From contig CADAND010000002.1 in the NCBI GenBank assembly GCA_902789245.1, forward strand, positions 62,001-126,000: DNA of 64,000 bases, in the 5' to 3' direction. Below the pieces are notes generated by a model. The model was not told the origin of the DNA, ran no database searches, and saw nothing but the letters and a program-made list of their open reading frames with translations. Positions 24,980-33,707 of the stretch are shown here, piece after piece (the stretch's first letter is position 1; each line of letters starts with the position of its first letter). Source of the stretch: an uncultured Bacteroidia bacterium. Its GTDB lineage: Bacteria > Bacteroidota > Bacteroidia > Bacteroidales > UBA932. The position numbers were made by a program, and so were the translations under genes.

Positions 24980-25614
24980 AAGCTGACGGCGATCGAGATA
25001 TCCAGGGCGCAATATCCTGCATTGTTCATGCGGATGTTGCGCTCTGGCACGTTTCCGGGCCCCTCGGGATTGGGGATCGAGGGGTGGTCGTGCAGGTATT
25101 TGATGCCGATGAGCAGATCGAGGTGGGTGTCGTAGCTGAGGCGGAAGCGGTAGCCGCCGCCGAGGGTGGCCAGCCAGGCCGTGCGGCCCTCCGTGCTGTG
25201 CACGTGCCAGGCAGCGCCGCCCTGCGCATAGGCGAACAGGCCGTCTTCGCTGTCGGTCGAAGGGAAATAGCTGGCGCGCAGCAGGGCGGGAATCAGGCGG
25301 TTCTGCTCGCCCACGCCTATGTAGCCGCCGTACAGACTCAGCGTCAGCTGTTCGCTCAGGCGGTAGCCGACGTTAGCAAGCACCTGGGCGTTGGGCCGGA
25401 AGTAAAAGGCGTCGCTCTTCTCGAAGGCACGGTACCCCTCCTCGGTGATGAAATTGTAGTTCCGGCTCAGGAAGAAGCACTGGGTGTAGCCCCATTCCAT
25501 CCCCAGCACGACGCGGTCGAAGAAGCTTCCGGCAGGAATTGTCCGCCCCGTGGCGCATGGCGATAATGAGATTAGCAATATCGCTAATGTTAATAACTTA
25601 CGTTTCATCATCAA
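24976..25614 (-). CDS. Exported outer-membrane-barrel-like protein
   Basis: 212 residues with a signal peptide (MKRKLLTLAILLISLSPCATG). Alternating aromatic/hydrophobic strands follow: FYFRPNAQVLANVGYRLSEQLTLSLYGGYIGVG, AWLATLGGGYRFRLSYDTHLDLLIGIKY and a C-terminal ALDISIAVSF ending in Phe, as in outer-membrane beta-barrels. Function not recognised. It overlaps the neighbouring exported protein gene by four bases, so the two are likely partners. Confidence 0.62.
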   Translation of the reverse strand: MMMKRKLLTLAILLISLSPCATGRTIPAGSFFDRVVLGMEWGYTQCFFLSRNYNFITEEGYRAFEKSDAFYFRPNAQVLANVGYRLSEQLTLSLYGGYIGVGEQNRLIPALLRASYFPSTDSEDGLFAYAQGGAAWHVHSTEGRTAWLATLGGGYRFRLSYDTHLDLLIGIKYLHDHPSIPNPEGPGNVPERNIRMNNAGYCALDISIAVSF

Positions 25615-26189
25615 AAGCGATACAGGAGGTTAAGGTGCGGGTAGTATCCCCGGTAAATGCCATTCTTGTAGAAAGAGAGGATGACGGCGCCGGTGTTCGG
25701 ATCCGTCCGCACGTGGATGCCCGGCTCCAGGGTGAAGCCGAAATCCACGGTCAGGTGCCGCCGGAAATCGACGCGCAGGCCGATCAGGCCCGCCAGCGCG
25801 GCCACGCCGCCGGCCTGTTGCGCCAGCTCCCGGTCATAGGAGCTGTAGAAGCCTTTCTCGTGGTCGTGGGCATAGCCCAGCGAGACGCCGGCCCCGGCAT
25901 GCAGGATCAGCGCGTAGTCCTCCCCTTCCATCCGGAGGATCCGGTAGTCGTGCGTGTAGGTCAGGAAGGCGCCCACCTGCCTGGTCCGGCCCGACAGGAA
26001 GCCGTAGAAATCGGTGCGGAGGGTGACGGTGTTCATCTCCCCGCCATCGGGGGCCTTGTCGAACGTGGCCGTGACGCCGAAACCCTTGGGCGACTGGAAC
26101 AGGCCGATGCGCTGCCCCTGGGCATGCACCGCCGGGCCGAAAGGCAGCAGCAATGCAAGCAGACAGAGGATATGGACGGGTTTCAGCAC
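25611..26189 (-). CDS. Exported beta-barrel-like protein
   Basis: 192 residues, signal peptide MLKPVHILCLLALLLPFGPAVHA, then amphipathic strands (QVGAFLTYTHDYRILRM, YALILHAGAGVSLGYAHD, LIGLRVDFRRHLTVDFGFTLEPGIHV) and a terminal LNLLYRF with Phe last. Likely a small outer-membrane barrel. Its stop overlaps the start of the next barrel-like gene by four bases. No family name is supported. Confidence 0.62.
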   Translation of the reverse strand: MLKPVHILCLLALLLPFGPAVHAQGQRIGLFQSPKGFGVTATFDKAPDGGEMNTVTLRTDFYGFLSGRTRQVGAFLTYTHDYRILRMEGEDYALILHAGAGVSLGYAHDHEKGFYSSYDRELAQQAGGVAALAGLIGLRVDFRRHLTVDFGFTLEPGIHVRTDPNTGAVILSFYKNGIYRGYYPHLNLLYRF

Positions 26190-26210
26190 GGTTACGAATA
26201 TAGGAAAATC

Positions 26211-26242
26211 TTTGATTTTTTCCTATGAAAATCGTATCTTCG
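26211..26242 (+). promoter_or_regulatory. Promoter of the GNAT-fold gene
   Basis: TTTG (26211-26214), 20 nt, TATCTTCG (26235-26242), a one-base variant of the -7 consensus; the gene starts about 30 bases downstream. Confidence 0.55.
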
Positions 26243-26273
26243 CGAGAATAAAACATACTAAAACCTATCCGTC

Positions 26274-27410
26274 ATGTCAGTAGAAATCAGACCCGTTCTG
26301 ACGCGCAGTGAGCTTCGGAAGTTTGTCAATTTCCCCGAAAAGTTATATCGTCACAGTCCATACTATGTTCCGCCCCTCGTGTTCGACCAGATGGACACGC
26401 TCGACCAGGAGAAGGGTGCGGCACAGGAATTCTGCGATTCCGTGCTTTATATGGCCTACAGGGACGGTGAGCCCGTCGGCCGCGTGGCCGCCATCGTCAA
26501 CCACAAGGCCAACGCGCAGTGGAACCACAAGGAAGTCCGCTTCGGCTGGTACGACTTCATCGAGGATCCCGAAGTGGCCCGGGCCCTGATGGACAAAGTC
26601 TATGAGTTTGGGCGGAAGTACGGCATGGAATCCGTCGTGGGCCCGCTGGGCTTCACGGATTTCGATCCGGAAGGCATGCTGGTGGAGGGCTTCGACCAGA
26701 TCAGCACGATGCCTCTGATCTACAACTACCCCTACTACAACGATTATCTGGTCCAGATGGGCTTCGAGAAGGACGCCGACTGGCTGGAATACGTGGTCCA
26801 GGTCCCGACCGTGATGCCGGAGCGCTGGCCGCGCCTGGCAGAGATTATCCAGAAGCGCGCCAACGTGCACATGCGGCAGCTCACGCGCAAGATCGTCCGG
26901 GAAGAGAATTACGGCCAGAAGATCTTCAACCTGATCAACATCTGCTACAAGGATCTGTACGATTTCACCGTCCTGCCCGACCATATGGCCAAGAAATACC
27001 TCGACTTCTACCTGAGCGTGCTCGACCTGCGCTTCGTCACGATGGTCGAGAACGAGAAGAACGAGCTGATCGCTTTCGGCATTACGATGCCCTCGATCGC
27101 CAAGGCCCTGCAGAAGTCGCGCGGAAAGCTCTTCCCCTTCGGCTGGTGGCACCTCGCGAAGTCGATGTTCATCAAGCGTGAGGGCGGCGCCGAGCTGCTC
27201 CTGATCGGCGTGGCGCCGGAGTACCAGAACAGCGGTGTGAACTCGCTTATGTTCATGGATATGTTCCGGAAATACAATGAAGCGGGCATCAAATGGACGG
27301 AATCAAACGCCATTCTGGAGACGAATACGAAGATGGCAAGCCAATTCCGCGATTTTGATCACGTGCAGAATAAGCGCCGTCGTTCCTACAAGAAGAAGCT
27401 TGAATATTAA
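26274..27410 (+). CDS. GNAT-fold acyltransferase (YghO-like)
   Basis: 378-residue protein of the group annotated as GNAT or YghO-like N-acetyltransferases. The N-terminal block KFVNFPEKLYRHSPYYVPPL, the central VGPLGFTDFDPEGMLVEGFDQISTM and the C-terminal ELLLIGVAPEYQNSGVNSLMFMDMF (acyl-CoA-binding loop region) are typical. The tail is very basic (KRRRSYKKKLEY). Substrate unknown. Upstream lies a -33/-7 promoter; the next gene, rarA, begins about 35 bases downstream. Confidence 0.78.
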   Translation: MSVEIRPVLTRSELRKFVNFPEKLYRHSPYYVPPLVFDQMDTLDQEKGAAQEFCDSVLYMAYRDGEPVGRVAAIVNHKANAQWNHKEVRFGWYDFIEDPEVARALMDKVYEFGRKYGMESVVGPLGFTDFDPEGMLVEGFDQISTMPLIYNYPYYNDYLVQMGFEKDADWLEYVVQVPTVMPERWPRLAEIIQKRANVHMRQLTRKIVREENYGQKIFNLINICYKDLYDFTVLPDHMAKKYLDFYLSVLDLRFVTMVENEKNELIAFGITMPSIAKALQKSRGKLFPFGWWHLAKSMFIKREGGAELLLIGVAPEYQNSGVNSLMFMDMFRKYNEAGIKWTESNAILETNTKMASQFRDFDHVQNKRRRSYKKKLEY

Positions 27411-27415
27411 TTCAT

Positions 27416-27456
27416 AAAACAAAAGTGTTAGAGTCTATAACAAAAATGTTACCGCC
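27416..27456. promoter_or_regulatory. Operator-like TAACA/TGTTA words over the rarA start
   Basis: AAACAAAAGTGTTA, AGTCT and ATAACAAAAATGTTA follow each other, closely matching the arrangement at 13790-13827. The rarA ATG lies within the last word. Confidence 0.35.
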
Positions 27457-28729
27457 CCTTCCGGAGCGAATGAGGCCCAAATCGCTGTCCGATTACGTCG
27501 GCCAGCAGCATTTGGTCGGCCCCGGATGCATCCTGCGGAACATGATGGACTCCGGCGCTTTGTCTTCCTTCATTCTGTGGGGGCCTCCCGGTGTGGGAAA
27601 GACCACCCTGGCCCGGATTATTGCGGGCAGTCTGGAGCGGGATTTCTATACGCTTTCCGCGGTCAGCGCCGGCGTGAAGGAAGTGCGCGAGGTCATCGAC
27701 TCCGCCAAGTCCAAGTCGCTCTTTTCCCAGACCGGTGCACCGATCCTTTTCATCGACGAGATCCACCGCTTCAACAAGGCGCAGCAGGATGCCCTGCTGG
27801 GTGCCGTGGAGGCGGGTACGATCGTCCTGATCGGCGCCACGACGGAGAACCCTTCGTTCGAGGTGATTACTCCCCTCCTGTCCCGCTGCCAGGTCTTCGT
27901 GCTCAAGTCCCTTGAGGTGGCCGACCTGCAGCAGCTCCTGGACCGCGCCCTTCGTGAGGACGAGGTGCTGAAGGAGCGCAAGATCGAGGTCCGAGAGACG
28001 GACGCGCTCTTCCGCCACAGCGGCGGCGACGCCCGCAAATTGTTGAATATCCTGGAGATCGTGGTCGATGCCCAGTTGGGAAAGGGCGAAGCGATCGTCA
28101 TCGACAACCGTACGGTCACGGAGTGCCTGCAGGAGAATGTGGCCATTTACGACAAGGGCGGCGAGATGCATTACGACATCATTTCCGCCTTTATCAAGAG
28201 CGTGCGCGGGTCTGATCCCAATGCGGCGGTCTATTGGATGGCGCGGATGCTGGACGGTGGCGAGGATCCCCTTTTCATCGCCCGGCGGCTCTGCATCCTC
28301 GCCGCCGAGGATATCGGCCTGGCGAATCCCAACGCCCTGCTGCTGGCGGACGCGACCTTCCGCATCGTCCACTCGATCGGCATGCCGGAGGCGCGTATCC
28401 CGCTGAGCGAGTGTGCCGTTTACCTGGCCAGCTCGCCCAAGAGCAATTCCGCTTATCTCGCGATCGATAAGGCGCTTGCGGCTGCCAAGGAGGACCAAAC
28501 GGCCTCCGTCCCGCTCTATCTGCGCAACGCGCCCACGAAGCTGATGGAGGACTTGGGCTATGCCGACGGCTACAAGTACGCCCACGACTTCCCCGGCCAC
28601 TTCACGGACCTGGAATTCCTCCCCGACAAACTCTCCGGCACCGTTTTCTACGAGCCCCAGCCCAACGCCCAGGAGGACCGCCTCAAGACCTACCTCTCCT
28701 CCTGCTGGCCGAAGTACTACAAGAAATAA
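27446..28729 (+). CDS. rarA: Replication-associated recombination protein A (RarA/MgsA)
   Basis: Clamp-loader-like AAA+ ATPase acting at stalled replication forks; 427 residues. Opening MRPKSLSDYVGQQHLVG, Walker A GPPGVGKTT, Walker B LFIDEIHRFNKAQQDALL, sensor IGATTENPSFEV, then the C-terminal tetramerisation region with LSECAVYLASSPKSNSAYLAIDKA. The ATG at 27446 is preferred; a GTG at 27425 would add seven unmatched residues. It ends before a repeat-rich, gene-free stretch. Confidence 0.95.
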   Translation: MLPPLPERMRPKSLSDYVGQQHLVGPGCILRNMMDSGALSSFILWGPPGVGKTTLARIIAGSLERDFYTLSAVSAGVKEVREVIDSAKSKSLFSQTGAPILFIDEIHRFNKAQQDALLGAVEAGTIVLIGATTENPSFEVITPLLSRCQVFVLKSLEVADLQQLLDRALREDEVLKERKIEVRETDALFRHSGGDARKLLNILEIVVDAQLGKGEAIVIDNRTVTECLQENVAIYDKGGEMHYDIISAFIKSVRGSDPNAAVYWMARMLDGGEDPLFIARRLCILAAEDIGLANPNALLLADATFRIVHSIGMPEARIPLSECAVYLASSPKSNSAYLAIDKALAAAKEDQTASVPLYLRNAPTKLMEDLGYADGYKYAHDFPGHFTDLEFLPDKLSGTVFYEPQPNAQEDRLKTYLSSCWPKYYKK

Positions 28730-28790
28730 ACGTCATCCCCACCCTTCCCCGGTCGATGCTGTCTCATCCGTTACAGATACGGGGCGTTTT

Positions 28791-28826
28791 CTGTCACAGA
28801 ATCGCAAATTCCTGATTCTGTAACAG
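28791..28826. terminator. Hairpin downstream of rarA
   Basis: CTGTCACAGAATC (28791-28803) pairs with GATTCTGTAACAG (28814-28826) with one mismatch, followed by the T-rich run ATTTTGCCTCTTTTC. Likely the rarA terminator. Confidence 0.5.
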
Positions 28827-28908
28827 ATTTTGCCTCTTTTCTGACACGTTCTCCAGCCGTGGCTGCTCTTCGACGCTACACTTGCAATCCGGGCAGAAAA
28901 TAGCTGTT

Positions 28909-28972
28909 ATTCCTGGCCGGTCCCCTACTATTTCTGGGGACCTGGCAGGTTTTGGCGGGAATTCCTGGCCGG
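28909..28972. repeat. Hairpin flanked by 12-bp direct repeats
   Basis: ATTCCTGGCCGG occurs at 28909-28920 and 28961-28972. Between them GGTCCCC (28919-28925) pairs with GGGGACC (28936-28942). Confidence 0.6.
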
Positions 28973-28993
28973 AAAAGGTGGTATTTGCCCCGA

Positions 28994-29290
28994 GGAAGGA
29001 GATGCCCGATCAGGTCGGCCATGACAGCAAAGGGTCGGCCATGACGGGTATGCGGGCGGGTCATTGTTTTGCGGCAGCCGGTGGGGAGGATGTGCGGGAG
29101 CCTGCGCCCGTTTGCCTGTGCTGTCGGGGGGTGTGCGGGGGCCGTGCGTTGGGAGCGACTGCCGCAAGCCTTCGGAGCCGGATAAAGCGGCAGGGTGCGG
29201 CTGGACAAGCATTTTTCTGCTTGGACAGCCGCAGCCCTGCTGCTTCCGGCGGAGAAGGAAGGAGATGCCCGATCAGGTCGGGCATGACAG
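28994..29290 (-). repeat. Repeat family K, copy 3, bracketed by 34-bp direct repeats
   Basis: REP-like 34-mers at 28994-29027 and 29257-29290 (one mismatch), plus a partial at 29034-29048, bracket the K element. Read on the minus strand: a long imperfect hairpin (arms 29218-29240 and 29190-29211), then stem TTGCGGCAG/CTGCCGCAA (29159-29167 with 29069-29077) enclosing the core at 29125-29100. With the hairpins at 28791 and 28909 this accounts for most of the 560-nt gap between rarA and the MltD gene; no ORF there looks real. Confidence 0.78.
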
Positions 29291-31030
29291 TTATTTCGCG
29301 GGGATGGTGAGTTTCTGGCCTGGCTTGATGGAGTCGGATTTGAGGCCGTTGGCTTTCTTGATGTCTTCGGCGCTGATGCCCGGGTAGTTCTTGGCGATCT
29401 TGTAGAGGGAATCCCCGTTCTTGACAGTGTAGATCCGGGCTTTGGTGCCGCTGGAGCTGGAAGAACCGCTCTTGGACGACGAGCCGCTCTTCGAAGAGCT
29501 GCTGCTGCCGCTGCTCCCCTGCGAGATGGTCGGACCGCCGTTCTTGTAGATGTAGAGCGTTTGGCCGATCTGGATGCTGTTGGATTTCAGGTGGTTCCAG
29601 CTCTTGAGCTGGGCGACGGTCACACCGTAGCGCGAGGCGATCTTGCCCAGGAAGTCCCCGCTCTTGACCTTGTAGGCGATACGCTGCTGCTGGCTGGTGC
29701 TGCTGCTTCCGCCGCTGGATTTGCCGGTCGATTTTCCGGAAGACTTGCGGCCCTGGTCCGTCAGGACGCGGTTCTGGATGAGTGAATCCGCCTTGTAGGC
29801 GTAGAGCGAGTCGCGGTTGGCGTCCAGGAAGCGGGCCGTCCAGGTGTACGGGAGCTTCAGGACGTAGGGATGATTGTTGCCCGGGATGATGTCGTTGATA
29901 TACTGCGGGTTGAGATTCTGCAGGTCCTCCTTCGGCACGCCCACCACGGCTTCGATCTGGTCGAAGTGCAGGTTGTGGCGGATCATGAAGGTGTCCGTCT
30001 GGGCGGGCACGCCCGTATTCTGCGGCACGATGCCGTACTCACGGTAATAGGTCATTGCGTACATGGCGGCCACGAAGGCCGGCACGTAATTGCGCGTCTC
30101 GCGCGGGAGGTAGGGATAGATGCTCCAGTAGTCCCGCCTGCCGTCCGCGCGGCGGATGGCCTTCGAGACATTGCCGGCGCCGCAGTTGTAGGAACTGATC
30201 GCGAGCGCCCAGTCCCCGAAGGTGCGGTAGGCGTCGCGCAGGTAGCGCGCCGCCGCGTCCACGGCCTTCTCCACGTCCAGCCGTTCATCCACGAAGGAAT
30301 TGATCTCCAGGCCATAGCTGGTGCCGGTCTGGTACATGAACTGCCAGATGCCGCGCGCCCCGGCGCGGGAAGTCGCCACGGGGTTGAGCATCGACTCTAT
30401 GATGGCCATGTACTTGAGCTCCTGCGGCAGGCCGTAGCGGAGCAGGATGTCCTCGAAAATCGGGAAATAATAGTTGCTCAGGCCCATCACGCGGCCCATG
30501 CGGGTCGTCATGCGCTCGGAGTACTGGATGATATAGTTCTTGACGACGTCGTTGTACGGCAGCGTGATGAAGGAATTCATCGCTTCCAGGCGGCGCATCA
30601 TCTCGGCGTCGGAGACGTTGGAGGTGAAGCGCACGGAGTCCATATCGTACTCGTTGACCGGGTCGAAATCGTCAATCATCGTATTCTTGTACCACAGGTG
30701 CAGCAGGCTGTCGGTGGCCTCGGGCGTGTACTCAAAGCCGCCCTCCTGCATTTCGCGCTCCAGCGCGGCGATCTCCCGCTCGTCCAGGGTGGCCTGGTTG
30801 CGGAAGTGGTCGAGAAGCAGCTGCAGCGAGTCGAGCTCGCTGCGCAGGACTTCGTTCTCCTGCTTGATTTCTTTCTTCTTCGGGCCGTGGAAGGTCTCGT
30901 TCATCCATTCCCGGAAGGTCTGTTTCCGCTGCGGCTCTTCCGTCTCGTAACCGACGGTATTACCACTCTGGGCGCCCAGCGGAAGGGAAAGCGCGCAGGA
31001 GAGGAGGAATATACTAGCTAACTTCTTCAT
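29291..31030 (-). CDS. Membrane-bound lytic murein transglycosylase D-like, with two LysM domains
   Basis: Exported peptidoglycan-cleaving enzyme of about 579 residues. A signal peptide and coiled coil (residues about 50-95) precede the SLT domain, whose catalytic Glu is in MAIIESMLNP, with SRAGARGIWQFM and SSYNCGAGNV. Two LysM peptidoglycan-binding domains follow (YKVKSGDFLGKIASRYGV and YTVKNGDSLYKIAKNYPG), separated by Ser/Gly/Lys-rich low-complexity linkers. The start is the ATG at 31030; the longer ORF would begin with TTG. Last gene of the parA-parB-DUF5683-mltD block. Confidence 0.93.
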   Translation of the reverse strand: MKKLASIFLLSCALSLPLGAQSGNTVGYETEEPQRKQTFREWMNETFHGPKKKEIKQENEVLRSELDSLQLLLDHFRNQATLDEREIAALEREMQEGGFEYTPEATDSLLHLWYKNTMIDDFDPVNEYDMDSVRFTSNVSDAEMMRRLEAMNSFITLPYNDVVKNYIIQYSERMTTRMGRVMGLSNYYFPIFEDILLRYGLPQELKYMAIIESMLNPVATSRAGARGIWQFMYQTGTSYGLEINSFVDERLDVEKAVDAAARYLRDAYRTFGDWALAISSYNCGAGNVSKAIRRADGRRDYWSIYPYLPRETRNYVPAFVAAMYAMTYYREYGIVPQNTGVPAQTDTFMIRHNLHFDQIEAVVGVPKEDLQNLNPQYINDIIPGNNHPYVLKLPYTWTARFLDANRDSLYAYKADSLIQNRVLTDQGRKSSGKSTGKSSGGSSSTSQQQRIAYKVKSGDFLGKIASRYGVTVAQLKSWNHLKSNSIQIGQTLYIYKNGGPTISQGSSGSSSSSKSGSSSKSGSSSSSGTKARIYTVKNGDSLYKIAKNYPGISAEDIKKANGLKSDSIKPGQKLTIPAK

Positions 31031-31032
31031 TG

Positions 31033-31929
31033 TCAAAAATAAATGCCCAGGCGTAAGCCGAAGGCTGTCTGCTGGTTCACGGGGCTGATGGAGGCGAACT
31101 GCCGCTCCGGCACGATGACGGCCGGCGCCACGCGCAGGGCCAGGTCGTCGTCCACCTCGAAATTGTGCATGTAGGAGAAGACGTTGGCGTCAATGACCTG
31201 CAGCAGGTACAGGACGGCGATGGCGAGAATGGAATAGTCCCGGTAGCGGCGGTACACGTTGCGGTAGTAGAGCGCCTGGTCCGCCGAGATGGGCCCGTCA
31301 TAGCCGGACGCCGGGTCCGAAGCCTCCAGATAGATGTTCTTGAAGCGCAGGTAGTTGGTCTGGCAGTCGGAGTAATAGTGGACGGCAAAACCGATGGCAC
31401 CCAGGTAGATGGGCAGCTTCCAGTATTCGCGGTTGTAGATCTGGCCCAGGCCGGGAACGAGGATGGAATACAGCGTGGCCTTGCCCGGGTGCGGGAAGAC
31501 GCTGGGTTTGTAACTGATCACGCCGTCCAGCAGCGTGCCCCAATAGGCCACGCCGGCGCCGATGAAGCAGTACTTGGCCGCTTCCTTGTTGCCGGTGGCG
31601 TTGAGATAGATGCCGGCGCCGAGGCTGCCGCCGATGGCGCCGTACACGATCGGAAGCTTCCAGGCCTGGCGGTTGTAGATCTGCGAGCCACCGATGATGA
31701 GCGCGGAGCCGGCCGTCATCGTGCCGATCTTGATCTCGTTCCTGTGGGCCAGTCCGCCGAAGTAATCCTTAAAGGAAAAGAGCACGTCCGTGGAATCCTT
31801 GTCCGCGGCGGTGTCGTCGTTGTATTGCTGGGAAAAAGCCTGTTCCTTGAACTGCGCCGAGGCGTTCAAGCACGAGAAGGCGGCGAGCAGCGCCGTCAGC
31901 ACAGTGCAGAATAGCCTCGGGGACCTCAT
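31033..31929 (-). CDS. DUF5683 exported protein
   Basis: 298 residues with a signal peptide (LFCTVLTALLAAFSCLNASA) and several hydrophobic helices. The DUF5683 signature is YSILVPGLGQIYNREYWKLPI, and a degenerate first copy appears as GGSQIYNRQAWKLPIVYGAIGG. Function unknown; the gene is characteristically placed between parB and a lytic transglycosylase in Bacteroidetes, suggesting an envelope role tied to growth or division. The ATG at 31929 shares one base with the parB stop (TGATG). Confidence 0.85.
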   Translation of the reverse strand: MRSPRLFCTVLTALLAAFSCLNASAQFKEQAFSQQYNDDTAADKDSTDVLFSFKDYFGGLAHRNEIKIGTMTAGSALIIGGSQIYNRQAWKLPIVYGAIGGSLGAGIYLNATGNKEAAKYCFIGAGVAYWGTLLDGVISYKPSVFPHPGKATLYSILVPGLGQIYNREYWKLPIYLGAIGFAVHYYSDCQTNYLRFKNIYLEASDPASGYDGPISADQALYYRNVYRRYRDYSILAIAVLYLLQVIDANVFSYMHNFEVDDDLALRVAPAVIVPERQFASISPVNQQTAFGLRLGIYF

Positions 31930-32876
31930 CAGAACTGCTTGTCTTCGAGGGCCTTGACAAATCGCTGGACTTCTTCGTCCGAGTCGAAACGAATGGTCAT
32001 CACCCCCTTGCCGGAAGCGTTCCGCTTGAGGGAGATGTCGTTGGAGAAATACTTGCCTACGTGCTCCAGGATGCGGTAGTACTCCTGCGGGAGCGTCTGG
32101 GGCGCCTGCGCCTCGCGGACCTTTTCCTTGGTGTCCTCGGGATCGGTCTGCAGCTTGCGGACGATGTTCTCGAGCTCGCGGACGGACAGGCCGTCGCGGA
32201 TCACCAGGTCGCAGAGCTGCTCCTGCGTCTCGGGATCCTCCACGCCGAGGATGGCCTTGGCGTGGCCGGCGCTCAGCAGGCCGACCTTGATGTCGTGCTG
32301 CACCTTGGCGGGCAGCTTGAGCAGGCGGAGTGTATTGGCGACGGTGGCGCGCTTCTTTCCCACGCGGTCGGCGAGGCTGTCCTGCGTCAGCTGGCACTCG
32401 TCGATGAGCCGGCGGTAGCTGAGGGCCAGCTCGATCGGGTCGAGATCCTCGCGCTGGACGTTCTCGACGATGGCCATCTCGAGCATCCCCTGGTCGTTGG
32501 TGTCGCGGATGTAGGCCGGGATGGTGGTCATGCCCGCCAGGCGGCAGGCCTTGTAGCGGCGCTCGCCGCTGATGATCTGGTAGCGGCGGTCGGTGATGCG
32601 GCGGACGGTGATGGGCTGGATGAGTCCCAGGGTGCGGATGGAGGCGGCCAGCTCTTCCAGCGCGGTCTGGTCGAAGGACAGACGCGGCTGGTAGGGATTG
32701 GGCTCGATCATGTCCACGGGGATGCGGAGGATGTCCGCCGTGTTCTCCTGGCGGCCGCGGGTGCCCACGATCTCTTTATTGACATAGCCGACCGGCTTGC
32801 GTAGCTGGTTGGCGTCAGGCACTTCGTTGAGCAGGGCGCTCAGGCCCTTGCCGAGTCCTCTGGGTTCTTTGCTCAT
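31929..32876 (-). CDS. parB: Chromosome partitioning protein ParB
   Basis: DNA-binding CTPase-type partition protein, 315 residues. It starts GLGKGLSALLNE, has the ParB/Srx motif ISGERRYKACRLAGM, the NVQREDLDPIELALSYRRLI helix region, and the HTH LTQDSLADRVGKKRATVANTLRLLKLP. It would bind parS sites near the origin and load SMC. Overlaps parA by four bases (ATGA). I did not find a convincing parS palindrome in the window. Confidence 0.95.
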   Translation of the reverse strand: MSKEPRGLGKGLSALLNEVPDANQLRKPVGYVNKEIVGTRGRQENTADILRIPVDMIEPNPYQPRLSFDQTALEELAASIRTLGLIQPITVRRITDRRYQIISGERRYKACRLAGMTTIPAYIRDTNDQGMLEMAIVENVQREDLDPIELALSYRRLIDECQLTQDSLADRVGKKRATVANTLRLLKLPAKVQHDIKVGLLSAGHAKAILGVEDPETQEQLCDLVIRDGLSVRELENIVRKLQTDPEDTKEKVREAQAPQTLPQEYYRILEHVGKYFSNDISLKRNASGKGVMTIRFDSDEEVQRFVKALEDKQF

Positions 32877-33652
32877 ACAGTCTTTTCTCCGTTATGCTCC
32901 ATCACCTCCCGGGCGAGATTGAGGTAGTTGGTGGAGCCGTTGCACATGATGTCGTACAGGATAATGGGTTTGCCGTGGGAAGGCGCCTCGCTGAGGCGGA
33001 TGTTGCGCTGAATCACGGTCTTGAAGACCAGCTCGCGGAAATGGTCGCGCAGCTCGTTGAGCACCTGCGCGTGGACGCGCGTGCGCCCGTCAAACATCGT
33101 GACCACGAAACCCTCGATGGTGAGGTCCGGGTTCACGCCGCCCTGCACGAGCCGGATGGTCTGCAGGAGCTTGCCGAGGCCCTCGAGGGCGAAGAATTCG
33201 GGCTGGACCGGAATCATCACGGAGTCTGCGGCCGTCAGGGTGTTGACGGTGATGAGGCCCAGCGAGGGCGAGCAGTCGATGATGATGTAGTCGTAGTTGT
33301 CCCGGATGGGCGCCAGGGCCTTCTTCAGCAGCTTCTCCCGGTCTTCCGCCTCGAGCATCTCGATCTCCGCGCCCACGAGGTTGATGTGGGACGGGATCAT
33401 GTGCAGGTTGGCGATTTCTGTCTGGATCAGGGCATCGGCGATGTCGATGCTTCCGATCATGACCTCGTACAGCGTGCGCTGCTGGTCATTGTCCGGGGAG
33501 AAATTCAGGCCGGACGTCGTGTTGGCCTGCGGGTCCGCGTCGATGATCAAGACCTTTTTCTCCAGCACGGAGAGCGAGGCTGCCAGATTGATGGCGGTGG
33601 TCGTTTTACCGACGCCGCCTTTCTGGTTGGCTATGGCGATAACTTTTCCCAT
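32873..33652 (-). CDS. parA: Chromosome partitioning ATPase ParA (Soj)
   Basis: Deviant Walker ATPase that moves ParB-DNA complexes. N-terminal IANQKGGVGKTTTAINLAASL, DADPQANTTSGL, IIDCSPSLGLITVNTL and VVTMFDGRTRVHAQV are all canonical; 259 residues. The -7 box TAAATTTG on the minus strand (33676-33683) lies about 23 bases upstream. First gene of the partition block. Confidence 0.96.
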   Translation of the reverse strand: MGKVIAIANQKGGVGKTTTAINLAASLSVLEKKVLIIDADPQANTTSGLNFSPDNDQQRTLYEVMIGSIDIADALIQTEIANLHMIPSHINLVGAEIEMLEAEDREKLLKKALAPIRDNYDYIIIDCSPSLGLITVNTLTAADSVMIPVQPEFFALEGLGKLLQTIRLVQGGVNPDLTIEGFVVTMFDGRTRVHAQVLNELRDHFRELVFKTVIQRNIRLSEAPSHGKPIILYDIMCNGSTNYLNLAREVMEHNGEKTV

Positions 33653-33675
33653 AAATCTGTATTATCCTAGAAATG

Positions 33676-33683
33676 CAAATTTA
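33676..33683 (-). promoter_or_regulatory. -7 box of the parA operon
   Basis: TAAATTTG read on the minus strand, 23 bases before the parA start codon. Confidence 0.5.
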
Positions 33684-33695
33684 ACAAATTATTCC

Positions 33696-33703
33696 TATTT
33701 TTG
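33696..33703 (+). promoter_or_regulatory. -7 box of the lipid kinase gene
   Basis: TATTTTTG ends four bases before the ATG at 33708, predicting a leaderless or nearly leaderless mRNA. Confidence 0.55.
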
Positions 33704-33707
33704 CGGC

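Noticed and set aside
33297..33707. N-terminal extension of the lipid kinase
   Set aside because: It is antisense to parA and passes through the -7 box that precedes the ATG at 33708.
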